A stretch of 32,291 nt of DNA from Schoenoplectus triqueter (GCA_964058805.1 CAXKVV010001233.1:1-32291), one strand, 5' to 3'. Numbered from the stretch's first letter, positions 20,104-29,928 are shown. Notes: a model not told the origin generated them from the sequence alone. Program-made: numbers and translations.

Positions 20104-23100
20104 AAGCTAGCGTACTTTTAGGAGCACACAGAGGCTTTCTATGTTTCTAACTCAAAAAGTACATTATTTTCAAATTTTGATTTATTATGTTCATTAAATT
20201 TTTCTTATGAAAATCTTATGGTATATAAAAATTTAAAGTGTTTTGAGTTTTCTAGCTCACTGATTTCAATTTTTGAAAAATCTGGTCTGGAAATAATAAC
20301 AAAATAATCATGTTAGTACATCATTTTCAAACATTAAAAACATTGACTTAGAAAACCTGAAACACCCTAGTTTTTTGTATTTCATAAGGTTTTCAATTTA
20401 ATGATAAGTTAAAATTTGAAGATTACTTGATATACTTTTTTAGTTAGAATGGTTCTAATGGTTCTGTGCTCCTAGGTTTATGCTATCTTCACTCATATAT
20501 ACATAAGACTAGAGTGCTCTTAGGATTATGGGGTCCCTCCATGCTCTTAACTCAAAAACATATAATCATCTTTAAATTTCAATTTCTCTACAACAACAAC
20601 AAAGCCTTTAATCCCAAATAAATTGAGGTAGGTTAGAAATGAAACCCAATCGGAAAGCATAAGATCAAAAATCTCAAATATCAATGATAATAATGAGGAT
20701 AATGAGAGAAAAAAAAATAAATAAATAAAATAATAATAATAATAATAGTAATAATAATAATAAATGAAAATGATAATGATAATGATGATAATAATGTTTG
20801 GAGAGGCGAGGGGAAAAATAATAATCATATTGTTTGGAGTGTTTTGAGTTTTTTAAGTCACTCTTTTGAATTTTTGAAAAAAAGCTCTAAAAGTAATAAT
20901 AAATATTTAATATTTGTATTGTTTTTTTCAAAAATTAGAAGTGCGACTTGAAAAACTCAAAACAATTATGCATAATATAGTAAAATTATGTGCCTAGAAA
21001 ACACTGAAAAATTAGGCATAACCTCCCATACGATTACAAAATGTTATTTATAGCAAGTTTTTTTATGATTCTTTCTTGGAGAAACTAGAAAAATATTGCG
21101 CTTCTCCCAATTTTTTTTTAACAACTACAAAATGTGTGTTTGCGTGTTGGAGTGAGTTGTTTGGTGAGGCCGTGAGGGTGTGGAGGGGACGAGAAATCAC
21201 CTGACATGAGCATTTTTATTGAAGAATTTGAAGCAAAAACAATTTGTTTCATGTTTCTCAGAGAAGGCACATTATAATGTTTCTCATGTTCTCCAGAAAC
21301 ATCAACTTTAACTCAAAACTTGTTGCCCCACCTCAAAATAAAAGGAAAAGAAAAAGGTGAAACGAAGAGACTGTCTATTTATGATTATTAACAGAATGCA
21401 TTTGAAGTGGTATAATTGCATCTTTTTAGAATGCCGACTTATGGATGTATACTTTGTAGTGGCATGTCTATAACTTTAATTGTATAATTAGTTTTCAGAT
21501 TAAAGATTAAAGAATCAATTAATCATGGTCACATGACCTTTCTTACACTTTCATTTCACCGACCAAGTAACACTCTCCTTTGATCTTAAGCAGTAATTAT
21601 TACTGGGTTCAAAGCAGGATTCATGTATCATTTACCAAAATTATACCAACACAAACCCCGGTAGTAGTAGATCAATATTTTTTCTTTATCTTCGTGCAGT
21701 ATTTTTCTACAGCAACCAGCAGTGGTACTATTACCAGCAATAAGAATTTTGAAATACAATTTGTTTCTGTAAATTAAAGACTTGATTTTGAATTATGAAA
21801 ATGGATTACAGAAGAGCAAATTTCAGATTAATACAGTCTGATATTCATATGCCATTTACTGTCATATCTGCAAGAGGGGAGTCCCACCAGAGATTTCCAA
21901 TTATAGATCTTTTACTTGAAACAAAGCTAATTCCACTTTTACTTACCCATGCAGTTCCCTCTTCTTTCGAAAAGTGCACGTCTCCAAAAAATTGCTGCCA
22001 CAACCACAAATGATGAAACTGATGAGGTCGACGTGTCAGACATACCAGGTGGGCCTGCTGCCTTCGAAATATGTTCCAAGTTCTGCTATGGGATTGTTGT
22101 GACTCTCAATGCCTACAATGTGGTTGCAGCTAGGTGTGCTGCAGAGTATCTTGAGATGCATGAGATGATTGAGAAAGGAAACCTAATCTACAAAATAGAT
22201 GTATTTCTAAACTCCTCTATTCTTCGCACTTGGAAGGATTCTATAATAGTTCTTCATACCACCAAAAATTTGATGCCATGGGCTGAGGAGTTGAAAATTG
22301 TGAGCCATTGTGTTGATTCTATTGCTAACAAAGCCTCAATTGACCCCTCAGAGGTTGAGTGGTCATACACATACAACAGAAAGAAGCTTGCATCAGAAAA
22401 CGGGCTCGATTCACATTGGAATGGTGTCAGAAAACAGGCATCTGTGCCTGGGGATTGGTGGGTCGAGGATATTTGTGAGCTTGAGATGGATTTTTATAAG
22501 TGTGTCATAGCTGCTGTGAAAGCTAAGGGGTGCACATCTGGGAATGTTTTGGGTGAGGCAATTAAAGCTTATGCATACAGGAAGCTCCCAGGTTTACTGG
22601 AAGGTTCTGTGAACAGCAATTCAGTTGATGTGCCTTGGTATAGGAACATTTTGGAGTCAATTGTGTGGCTGTTGCCCAGCACGAAGGGAACAGTTTCTTG
22701 TGGCTTCCTGCTGAAGTTGCTCAAAGCTGCTTGTTTGTTGGATGCGGGAGAGAACTGCCGAAGTGAGCTTGTGAAGCAGGTTGGTCGGCAACTTCAAAAT
22801 GCATCTGTGAAGGATCTTTTAATTCCTGCTGAGACTCAGGAAGATGGTCTGACAGTGTATGATGTGGATATGGTGGTTGGTATAGTTGAGGAGTTCATGG
22901 CACAAAAGGATGGTAGTGCTGGTAATGGGGAGATCTTGGAGGTAACTGATTCGGCTTTGAGTTTTGACCCGAATGGTGTGAAGGTTCTTTCAGTGGCAAC
23001 ACTGATTGATGGGTACCTTGCAGAGATTGCGAAGGACCCAAATCTGCCCCTTTTGAAGTTTGTTGGGTTGGCTGAGATGATCTCAACTGGATTGAGACCA

Positions 23101-24224
23101 GTGCATGATGGCCTTTACCGTGCCATCGACATGTTTCTCAAGGTATTTTATGTTTTTTTTGGGTAGTTAGTATCCTGTAGTTGCCTCTTACTGACAACTT
23201 ACCCAACATGCTGATCAAATAGCATTTTTCCATGTTCAATGAGTAGTGATGTGGTGCCGTGAATGGACAGTTTATTACTGAGATCTGTATTTGTTTTTCT
23301 TGTTCAATCTGACCCATGGTATGTTACGTTTTGGCCAATGGAGCACTTTCATCATCTTTCAGTGATTTTGATATACCATGCCTTCGTGATTAATAATCAC
23401 GATTTCAAGGTTCAACACATGTCTATTATTTCATAACATGACCTTTATGCATATTCCATGTGTTAAATCATGGCATTTATCATGCCACTAAGTTAGGTAG
23501 AAACAAGTTCTGACCCAGTTATTGAAATAGCAGATGTTCAGGTAAGTTAAACAAAGAATGGTGCAGAATTCGTGGTTCCAAGGGTCTAATGTTTGATAAT
23601 TGATCTCTTAAGTTCTTTTTCCTCCTTTATTAGGAGCATCCAGGGCTAACAAAGGGTGAGAAAAAGAGGCTGTGTGGGTTGATGGATTGCAAAAAGCTCT
23701 CACCTGAAGCCTGCATGCATGCAGTCCAAAATGAACGCCTCCCCCTTCGAGTTGTAGTCCAAGTCCTATTCTTCGAGCAGCTGCGTGTCTCAGGTGCTTC
23801 AGGAAATGGACCCGACCTGCCAGTTGGTGTAAGGTCCCTCCTTCCCCGTGAAAATGGGAACTCCTACAGCAGCTCCCGCTCGGCTGCCACAACTTACACA
23901 GAAGATGACATGAACGGAGCTCCAGTTGTGGATCTAAACTCCTTTCATTCATTGCGTGTTGTTAACAAGAGTGGGGGCAGTGAGCGAAGTAGTGGCAGCG
24001 GTGACTTGAACAATGGCAATGGCAGTGGCAACAGGAACATTCCTGAGGAGAAAAAAGGGAGCAAGGGAATACATATGCCAAAAAAGATATTCAGAAAGAT
24101 TTGGTCAGGAAGGGTACATAGTGGGGAGAATAGCAGCTCCGACACATCAGAGAGTCCCGGTTCGATCAACCCTGATGAGACCAAGTCGACCCCATCTAGG
24201 ATCACACGACACTCTGTATCGTGA
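19125..24224 (+). CDS. NPY: BTB/POZ-NPH3 domain protein, NPY (NAKED PINS IN YUC)-like
   Basis: Four coding exons: 19125-19186, 19803-19872, 21955-23142 and 23634-24224, all with GT-AG introns and exact phase, giving 636 residues. The start MKYMKLGSKPD is the standard start of this family. The BTB domain covers about residues 28-130 (VKFFLHKFPLLSKSARLQK; CSKFCYGIVVTLNAYNVVAA). The NPH3 domain runs about 212-491, from DWWVEDICELEMDFY to LPLRVVVQVLFFEQLR. The Ser-rich tail has a basic amphipathic patch, KKIFRKIW (590-597), and ends TRHSVS. The serine third from the end sits in an Arg-x-Ser context like the 14-3-3-binding phosphosite of NPH3. By family knowledge, such proteins sit at the plasma membrane as CUL3 adaptors or scaffolds, and NPY members act with PINOID-type AGC kinases in PIN-dependent auxin transport and organ initiation. 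Introns 1 and 2 carry MITEs. The family call is firm; the NPY subclade is likely from overall resemblance. Confidence 0.93.
19335..19645. mobile_element. MITE in intron 1 of the NPH3-domain gene
   Basis: A ~310-bp foldback. TCTTAAAAATAGAAAAAAGT (from about 19367) pairs with ATTCTATTTTTAAGA near 19600, TATAGATATGTTCTTTTACT with AGAAGAACATATCTATA, and TTTGATAGTCTATTAAAAAC with ATTTGATGGACTATCAAA. The same family lies at 29602-29928. The tips, TTGACAAGAG and CCATTGTCA, are degraded. Confidence 0.75.
20073..20100. repeat. (TA)n microsatellite in intron 2
   Basis: TA dinucleotides immediately left of a foldback element, as in the array at 9541-11190. Confidence 0.92.
20099..20493. mobile_element. 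Foldback MITE E in intron 2 of the NPH3-domain gene
   Basis: AGTAAAGCTAGCGTACTTTT and AGGAGCACACAGAGGC at the left pair with GTTCTGTGCTCCT and AGGTTTATGCTATCTTCACT at the right. Inside, AAAGTGTTTTGAGTTTTCTA (near 20238) pairs with TAGAAAACCTGAAACACCCT. The core (TTTTGAGTTTT...AATTTTTGAAAAAT...GGAAATAATAA) matches elements B and F, although the tips differ. Non-coding and intronic. Confidence 0.8.
20588..20700. repeat. Dispersed plant repeat fragment inside MITE F
   Basis: CAACAACAACAAAGCCTTTA, followed by ATCCCAAATAAATTGAGGTA and GAAATGAAACCCA, matches from memory a widely dispersed plant repeat with the pattern AAAGCCTTTAGTCCCAAA...GGGGTAGGCT. It breaks the left arm of element F and is therefore younger than it. 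Confidence 0.45.
20712..20798. repeat. AAT/AAAT/GATAAT-type microsatellite
   Basis: ATAAATAAATAAAATAATAA leads into a run of ATA/TAA triplets and then TGATAATGATAATGATGATA. It follows directly on the dispersed repeat and may have grown from its tail. The minus-strand open frame here (20547-20828) is just the repeat read as poly-Ile/Tyr. Confidence 0.9.
20986..21954. other. Remainder of intron 2, no further element recognised
   Basis: No exon, inverted repeat or RNA gene was seen. The short plus-strand open frames here (21580-21777 and the start of 21795-22013) are in other phases and end without splice support. The intron ends in ACTTACCCATGCAG at 21954. Confidence 0.6.
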
Positions 24225-24925
24225 TTTGGGTTTAAATGGCTTTTATGCGTATCTGAAGGAAATATCGTCTGAGTGATATTTGAGGGATATAGTTGATTTG
24301 TCTGACAGTAGAGGTAATCCAGAATTGGAAGGGAAAAAAATGACTTGGGGGAACAGAGATGGATGGTTCTTTTTTTGCTAGATGGGTATTTAGGGTGGTT
24401 TGCTTTTGATGTCATGTCAATTTTCTTGTATTTATTTTGCTTGTACCTTGAAGAAAAAAAAAGTAAAAATCATTTAGCTATATCTAACGAGTGAATCTCT
24501 GGTATAAATATGCACCATTCAGCTATAATAGATTTTTTAAGTGTTCACTGGATTTGGTAACATTCTGGATTGTGTTGTGGAGAATTTGGAGATGACTAGT
24601 AATCTAATTATGCTTGCAAAATCAAATAATAGCACACTTCTTGCCATGTAATTTGTAAAGTACCACTGTAATGAATGGCCCATTTAAGTGGTACTGAGCC
24701 CAGTCCTATATTGCTTGAACCAGGATCGTCCCAAATTGAGCTGGAATGAAAGGAAAAGTAGCAGTCTCTCTATCTGAAACGACGGAGAGAGAAGTTGGGG
24801 CAGTTCATGTACACGAATAATTGCTGTTTATTCAACAAAACAAAAAAGAATAGTTTCTGTCTAAAGGGACTTCACAGCTATGACACAATTTGGACCACAG
24901 ATTCCTAGCCAAGCGGTCATTAGTG
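24225..24925 (+). other. 3' untranslated and downstream region of the NPH3-domain gene
   Basis: T/G-rich sequence with TGTATTTATTTTGCTTGTA at about 24428 and TGCCATGTAATTTGTAAAG at about 24643, the style of plant polyadenylation regions. No second gene lies between this and the retrotransposon. Confidence 0.5.
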
Positions 24926-24930
24926 AAAAT

Positions 24931-25135
24931 TATAGACGATAATAATTCAGCGCAAATGAATATCTCCAGTCATGATATAAATGGAGTCAAACAAAGTCCA
25001 TACGGTTAAGTTAGTTATGCTGTTAGAATAAAAGTTATTGTATTCAATCTTATTATAAAATGATATGCTACGAAAATGTAAAGAGTGAGTTTTCTTGATC
25101 AATAAAGAAATTACAATTCTTCAATACTTTCTTCA
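24931..25135 (+). repeat. Left LTR of the Copia element
   Basis: It runs from TATAGACGATAATAATTCAG to TCAATACTTTCTTCA. It matches the right LTR closely, with scattered substitutions and small length changes. The usual TG start is TA in both copies. TGTTAGAATA, a common Copia LTR start, occurs inside, but the similarity between copies begins about 90 bp earlier. Confidence 0.88.
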
Positions 25136-25147
25136 TGGTATCAGAGC
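25136..25147 (+). other. Primer-binding site (initiator tRNA-Met)
   Basis: TGGTATCAGAGC directly follows the CA that ends the left LTR. This is the standard binding site for minus-strand priming in plant Copia elements. Confidence 0.9.
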
Positions 25148-25183
25148 TTAATACTGAGCACACGCTCATCTCTCTCTCTCTTA

Positions 25184-26479
25184 ATGATCCTTAGCTTCAA
25201 CACGTCAAAAATGGCGATGTCTTCCAATTTGATTCAATTCACTCATCAGATAAACACAATATTAAACTCTGATAATTATCTATTGTGGAAATCACAGATT
25301 CTTGCTATTATGAGAGGTCATGGTCTCATCTCCTTCATTGACGGATCTCAAGATCCTCCTTCACTTACGATCAATTCTTCAGATGAAACTACTTCCACAA
25401 ATCCTACATTTTCAAATTGGCATAAGCAAGATCAACTGATTCTTGTCTGGATCTTCAACTCTCTCTCTCCCTCGATTCTTGCTCAAGTGATCAATTGTGA
25501 AACCTCAAGACAATTATGGATTGAAATCAACCATATGCATACATCACAATCCATGGCACGAGTGTTAGAGCTCAAATTGAAACTTCAAACTTCTAAGAAG
25601 GGAGGGACAACCTGTGCGCAATTTCTCCAGCATATGCAAGGAATAGCAGATCAATTGCGTAGTGTTGGAGCTGAAATTTCAGATCAAGAATTAGTGTTGT
25701 ATACACTACAAGGGCTAGGCACAGAATTTGACAATTTTGTCACATCAATCTCTCTCAGAACTAATTCAGTTACAATGTCTGAATTATGAAGCCTTATTTT
25801 CTCTCATGAAGCCAGACAACAGGCAAATCTTGCTTCTCTTTCTACATCAATGGCCAATTTGGCAATTAAACCGACAGCTACAACCATTCCAGGTTCTGAT
25901 GCTCAATCTCATTCCGCTCTCTATGCTGGCAATCACCCTCATGACAACAACAGTTTTGGATATTTCAATTATCAGAGAAGAGGTAGAGACAACTATAGAG
26001 GAAATTTTAGAGGTCGAGCACGAGGAAGATCGCCTTTTTCTGACTCTGACAACATTCAATGTCAGATCTGTCTCAAATGGGGACACACAGCAGCCAAATG
26101 CTATCACAGATTCAATTCTACCTATACTACTTCATCTATACATGAATTGGGTCATGTTCCAACTGCAAAACCTGTACTTTGGTGTGACAATTTGGGTGCT
26201 ACCTTCATGGTAGCTAATCCAGTTATTCAAGCCAGGACCAAACATATCGAGTTAGATATTCACTTCATCAGAGATAAAGTTGCAGCTCATGATTTGCATA
26301 TTCAATTTCTTTGCTCTGCTGATCAAATAGCGGACATATTTACGAAGAATTTAGCATCTACTCGATTTGCATTTCTCAGAGACAAGCTCGCCGTTTTTGA
26401 CAAACCGTTGGGCTTGAAGGGGGCTATAGACGATAATAATTCAACGCAAATGGATATCTCTAGTCGTGATATAAATTGA
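25184..26479 (+). pseudogene. gag fused in frame to the RNase H tail of Copia pol, one stop
   Basis: A single frame of 431 codons is interrupted only by TGA at 25787-25789. That stop sits in SEL-stop-SLIFSHEARQQ, where TGA probably arose from CGA (Arg). The N-terminal part is Copia gag: NSDNYLLWKSQI, LKLKLQTSKKGG, and a zinc knuckle CQICLKWGHTAAKC of the CX2CX4HX4C type. About a dozen residues later the frame passes directly into the last ~90 residues of the RNase H region: ELGHVPTAKPVLWCDNLGAT, RTKHIELDIHFIRDKV, and QIADIFTKNLAS near the end. The start could be the ATG at 25184 or the one at 25211 (MAMSS). Because the deletion kept the frame, the element may once have made a Gag with an RNase H-derived tail. 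No enzyme activity is expected, as most catalytic residues are gone. Confidence 0.88.
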
Positions 26480-26634
26480 GTCAAACAAAGTTCATACGTT
26501 TAAGTTAGTTATACTGTTAGAATAGAAGTTATAGTTGTATTTAATCTTATTATAAAATGATATGCTACGAAAATATAAAGAGTGAGTTTTTTTTTTATCA
26601 ATAAAGAAGTTATAATTCTTCAATACTTTCTTCA
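26425..26634 (+). repeat. Right LTR of the Copia element
   Basis: It starts TATAGACGATAATAATTCAA and ends CAATACTTTCTTCA, directly after the polypurine tract TTGAAGGGGGC (26414-26424). It shares TATGCTACGAAAATATAAAG and GAGTGAGTTTT with the left LTR. The visible differences between LTRs point to an insertion that is not recent. Confidence 0.88.
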
Positions 26635-26639
26635 AAACT

Positions 26640-27482
26640 GAAAACGAACCACATTGATAAACTATTATTACCATTGGTTGTTTACTGCATGCCATGATTG
26701 CTTTAATGCCCCCCATCACTACCTCATCTTTTGAGCTCTTTACAAATAACAAATTCAAACAACCAATTGCTCATGAAAGTACTCGTCAACAACTGAACAT
26801 CGAAATAAAAGTAAAATATCTCATGCGGTTTGCAAGAGCCAAAAGGCACGGATATATCTGGCCTTTGGCTTCGCAAAGAGCCAATGGGTGACGGTGGCCA
26901 CGTAAGTGATGACCCCATTAAAATCTCTCTCAAAAGATTAAATATTTGACCCCTCATAATGGACAATTTTGTAGAATATAGCCTCAGAAATTTTGAATAT
27001 TACGAGTGAATCCTTTAAAATGACGAGCAAGCGATAGCAGAGTTAAGGTTTTGATCCAGCTCAGTATTAATTTCATATAAATTATGGGAAATTGGAAAAG
27101 TAATAGTAAATATCTTATATTCTTCGAGTATGACAAAAACCACTGCTGTCATATTTCATTATATGTTCATTAAAAAAATTAATCAAACTGTGCTCATTTT
27201 GATTTGTTATATCGAATATTTTGATGTTTGTAGGGTATTTGAGAAAATCACCACTAAGAAAAGGCCGCCCAATTGCCAATTGGAACCAATCATAAAACAC
27301 CTGCGCGGCTACATGGAAACGCGGTGTTATTTGTCTTGAACGGCTTCTTCTCTTGTCGAACTCTTCTTCTCACATCTCCATTCTCCAAACAATCAGTTGT
27401 CAAGATCCAGAAGCAAATTATCTGAAGAGAGTACTTACCAGTGTAAAATTGGGTGTTCAATACACATTATTGCCTTTAGAAG
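26640..27482 (+). promoter_or_regulatory. Upstream region of the LOB-domain gene
   Basis: A hairpin, TTTGCAAGAGCCAAAAGGC and GGCCTTTGGCTTCGCAAAG (26829-26878), lies about 600 bp upstream. Closer in, CCCAATTGCCAATTGGAACC followed by AATCAT (27268-27293) holds CCAAT-type boxes on both strands. CT-rich sequence at 27343-27390 (CGGCTTCTTCTCTTGTCG; CTCACATCTCCATTCTCC) looks like the 5' leader. The start of transcription cannot be fixed from sequence alone. Confidence 0.4.
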
Positions 27483-28401
27483 ATGAGTTGCAACGGGTGT
27501 CGAGTGTTGCGCAAGGGGTGCAGTGATTCGTGTGTGCTTCGAGCAAGCATTGAGTGGATCGAGAGCCCGAAGGCACAAGCTCATGCAACCGTGTTTGTCA
27601 CCAAGTTCTTCGGCCGTGCCGGGCTCATAGCTTCTCTCTCTGGTGTGGCACAAGATCAACGTCCTGGTATAATTTATTTCCTGTCATTCTCTATTTCCTC
27701 TGAATACTGTTAGGTAAAATGGTACCTTCAGAAAATTTAGCAGTGAAAATTACATCTGATCATTGAGGGTAGGTGATCCGATTCTTGGAGTGTTAATGGT
27801 GCCTATTTTGGTCAAAAGAAAATGATAGAGGGGTGAATTTAGTATTTTTGACATTTTGGAAGGCTTCAACAACAATCTGGTCTACAAATTAAATTGCCAA
27901 AAGAGGATCTCAAATCTGTTAATATATGCCAGCGCAATAAAATTCTAATCAAGGATTTTAATCCATATGTATGCAGCTTTGTTTAGGTCTTTGCTATACG
28001 AGGCATGCGGGCGTACGATCAGCCCAGTGAGCGGGGCAATCGGGCTGATGTGGAGTGGGAATTGGGACCTGTGTGAGGCGGCAGTAGACACAGTTTTATC
28101 TGGTGGGTCACTTCGTCCAATAGACGACGATGTATGTGGAAATGCTGGTATGTGTAACCTGTATGGGCCAATGATAGACGGGGGATTGGCTTCACCGACC
28201 TCTTCTTCTTCTTCAGGTGAATCAGTTAAGAGAAGAAGGGTCTCTAGGGTGCCAGGGGTGGGGAATTTTGACTTGGATCTTTGCTTGATGGCTGGATCAC
28301 CTGATAAATCAAGCTCAGAAGAATCAGTCATGACGACTGAGGATCTTTCGTGCAATCAGGCTGAGGAGAAGCCTGTGTCACTGCTTAATCTCTTCAACTA
28401 A
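27483..28401 (+). CDS. LBD: Class II LOB-domain transcription factor, LBD37/38/39-like
   Basis: Two exons, 27483-27666 and 27977-28401, with a 310-bp GT-AG intron at the position usual for class II LBD genes (QRP|ALFRSLL), give 202 residues. The start [17 protein letters not shown] carries the DNA-binding CX2CX6CX3C motif (Cys 3, 6, 13, 17). The GAS block follows ([14 protein letters not shown], then [13 protein letters not shown] and [11 protein letters not shown] to residue 94). No leucine-zipper coiled coil is evident, as expected of class [12 protein letters not shown] and the end LLNLF point to the LBD37/38/39 branch. KRRR (146-149) may be a nuclear signal, and LDLCL (161-165) is an LxLxL (EAR) repression motif. 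Arabidopsis relatives repress anthocyanin genes and nitrogen-response genes when nitrogen is ample. One oddity is LRASIEWI where LRPCLQWI is usual. Confidence 0.93.
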
Positions 28402-28999
28402 TGCGCCAATTGTGTGTTTGGGTGTTGCAGGATCCATCATCCATTGCATATTTCAACCGTCCTACTGCAGATCCTGTGACTTGGATACTGATTGCGGTGG
28501 TGTTGTTCCTCAGAAGGATTGCCTTTTTCTTTTTGGTACTTTAATTGTAGCGACTGTTAATAGTCTGCTAAGTTCAGAAAATGATCTAATTTGAGAATCA
28601 GTTTTTTCTGTTGTGAACAAAGCAGTCCCTGAGCTCCAGAAAAGAACTTTCATTATAAAAAAATTTCTACTATGCTCTCTCTTTTTCTTCTTTCTCCTGT
28701 TCGTGTTCATTCAAACTGTTCAGCTAAATCTGTTTTGTAACCATTTGTCAATTAAATTGCAATTATGAGAAGGATAATCTAATAGGACCCGTAACAGGGA
28801 GCCATTGAAATTTAAGCCTGGTGACTGGTTCGCTTTTACTATTGTGATATTTATTGTCATTTCAGGCTCTGACTGATGACTGATCCAATTCGTTCTACAT
28901 TCATTCTAAAATGGGATTTGAGAAGTTGGCTGAAAGTCCCAGTTGTTATGGTTGTCTCGAGACAGAAACATCAATTAATTGCTTCCACGTGCTCTAAGA
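28402..28999 (+). other. 3' untranslated and downstream region of the LBD gene
   Basis: No further coding exon is evident. The short open frames on both strands (28412-28594, 28510-28710) have no recognisable similarity. Possible polyadenylation sequence lies near 28750 (AATTAAATTGCAATTATG). Confidence 0.5.
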
Positions 29000-29160
29000 T
29001 AGGGGTGTTAATGAGTCGGATTGAATTATATTATTTTATTATTTTTTTAGTTTGATTCAAATCTGATCTGATTATATTTATGTCAAAAAATATTAATCCA
29101 TTTTGTTTTATCCCTGTGTTCAATTTGTTTGGTTTGATACTCGGAATATTTTTTTAGTGA
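29000..29160. repeat. Left-end fragment of a hAT-like MITE
   Basis: TAGGGGTGTTAATGAGTCGG followed by TTGATTCAAATCTGATCTGA matches the start and interior of the element at 7051-7450 (TTGTCTGATTCAAATCTGAT). No matching right end was found, so it looks truncated. Confidence 0.5.
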
Positions 29161-29601
29161 TTTTAGCAGTGTGAATGCATATATTCAGTCAAAAATACGG
29201 AGAGGTGTTTTTAGAAAATAAATATAATATCGCTAAAATTTTCAAAAACAAATATTGCTATTCAATATTTAAAATAAGTTGATATCAAAATAAATGTTTC
29301 GGTAGTGGGGCCAGCTTTTGAGAGGTCATTTTTAGTGTGAAAATTTTGAGAGGAAAATCTGAACGGTTTTAGAGAAATGTAAACACATTTTTTTATGCAT
29401 GAAGTTTATTATTATTAAATCACAAACGTTGATCACTGATCAGACGGTTCAAACAAAAAGAACTGCAGGTGCAAAAATTCTTAAGATCCGCATATGACAC
29501 AGATTCGCTTTTGAAATTAGACGCAAACACGTAATTAAAAAAACATCTTTCCATACAAACATGAAAAGTGTAGTAAAAGTGGATCAAGATCTGCTATTAT
29601 T

Positions 29602-29928
29602 CTTGGATAATAATAATCTTATATTTTAATCTAAAAAATAGAAAAATTCTAAAAATAGAAAAAAAAGTTATAGATATATTTTTTTAGTTGTAGATTTTAA
29701 TAGTCCGTCAAATTTCATTAATATTTGGTAGTCCATCAAAAACCATTAAATTGAAATCATTGCAAATATTAATGAAAATCATTAAACTTGATAATCTTTG
29801 ATGAACTATCAAACATTAATGAAATTGTATAAAATTTGATGAGCTATCAATCTATAAGTAATAGAATATACCTACAGATATTTTTTATAAAATTTTAGAT
29901 TTAAAAATAGAACCCAATTATTGTCCAA
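29602..29928. mobile_element. MITE related to the intron-1 element
   Basis: TTGGATAATAATAATCTTAT pairs imperfectly with CCCAATTATTGTCCAA. Within the arms, TAGATATATTTTTTTAGTTG and TAGTCCATCAAAAACCATTA face TTGATGAACTATCAAACATT and CAATCTATAAGTAATAGAAT. The phrases AAAAATAGAAAAAA, TCTATAAGTA and CTATCAAA are shared with 19335-19645, so both belong to one family. Confidence 0.7.

Larger units (their letters stand above)
20508..20985. mobile_element. Incomplete foldback MITE F in intron 2, with inner insertion
   Basis: The left end ACTAGAGTGCTCTTAGGATT and CATGCTCTTAACTCAAAAAC resembles element E. The core TTTGGAGTGTTTTGAGTTTT (20834-20853) and AATTTTTGAAAAAAAGCTCT is nearly identical to element B (TTTGGAGTGCTTTGAGTTTT). 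The right arm stops after CTTGAAAAACTCAAAACA (about 20948-20965), without the matching tip. About 230 bp of unrelated sequence interrupts the left arm near 20588-20820. Confidence 0.6.
24931..26634 (+). mobile_element. Compact, internally deleted Copia-type LTR retrotransposon
   Basis: Two LTRs of 205 and 210 bp flank 1289 bp. The primer-binding site TGGTATCAGAGC, complementary to initiator tRNA-Met, follows the left LTR directly. A purine tract (TTGAAGGGGG) precedes the right LTR. Flanking AAAAT (24926-24930) and AAACT (26635-26639) could be a 5-bp target duplication with one change. The interior keeps gag and the end of RNase H. Protease, integrase and most of the reverse transcriptase are missing. 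It lies about 700 bp after the NPH3-domain gene in the same orientation. Confidence 0.92.

Noticed and set aside
21795..22013. Plus-strand open frame running into exon 3
   Set aside because: It is out of phase with the gene, and the splice acceptor at 21954 with correct phase gives the family-conserved HKFPLLSKSARLQK.
23608..24415. Minus-strand open frames opposite exon 4
   Set aside because: They lie antisense to a well-supported NPH3-family exon and show no domain. They are shadows of its codon bias.
25021..25135. LTR starting at TGTTAGAATA
   Set aside because: This is a common Copia LTR start, but similarity between the two copies begins about 90 bp earlier at TATAGACGATAA, directly after the purine tract, so the LTR must start there.
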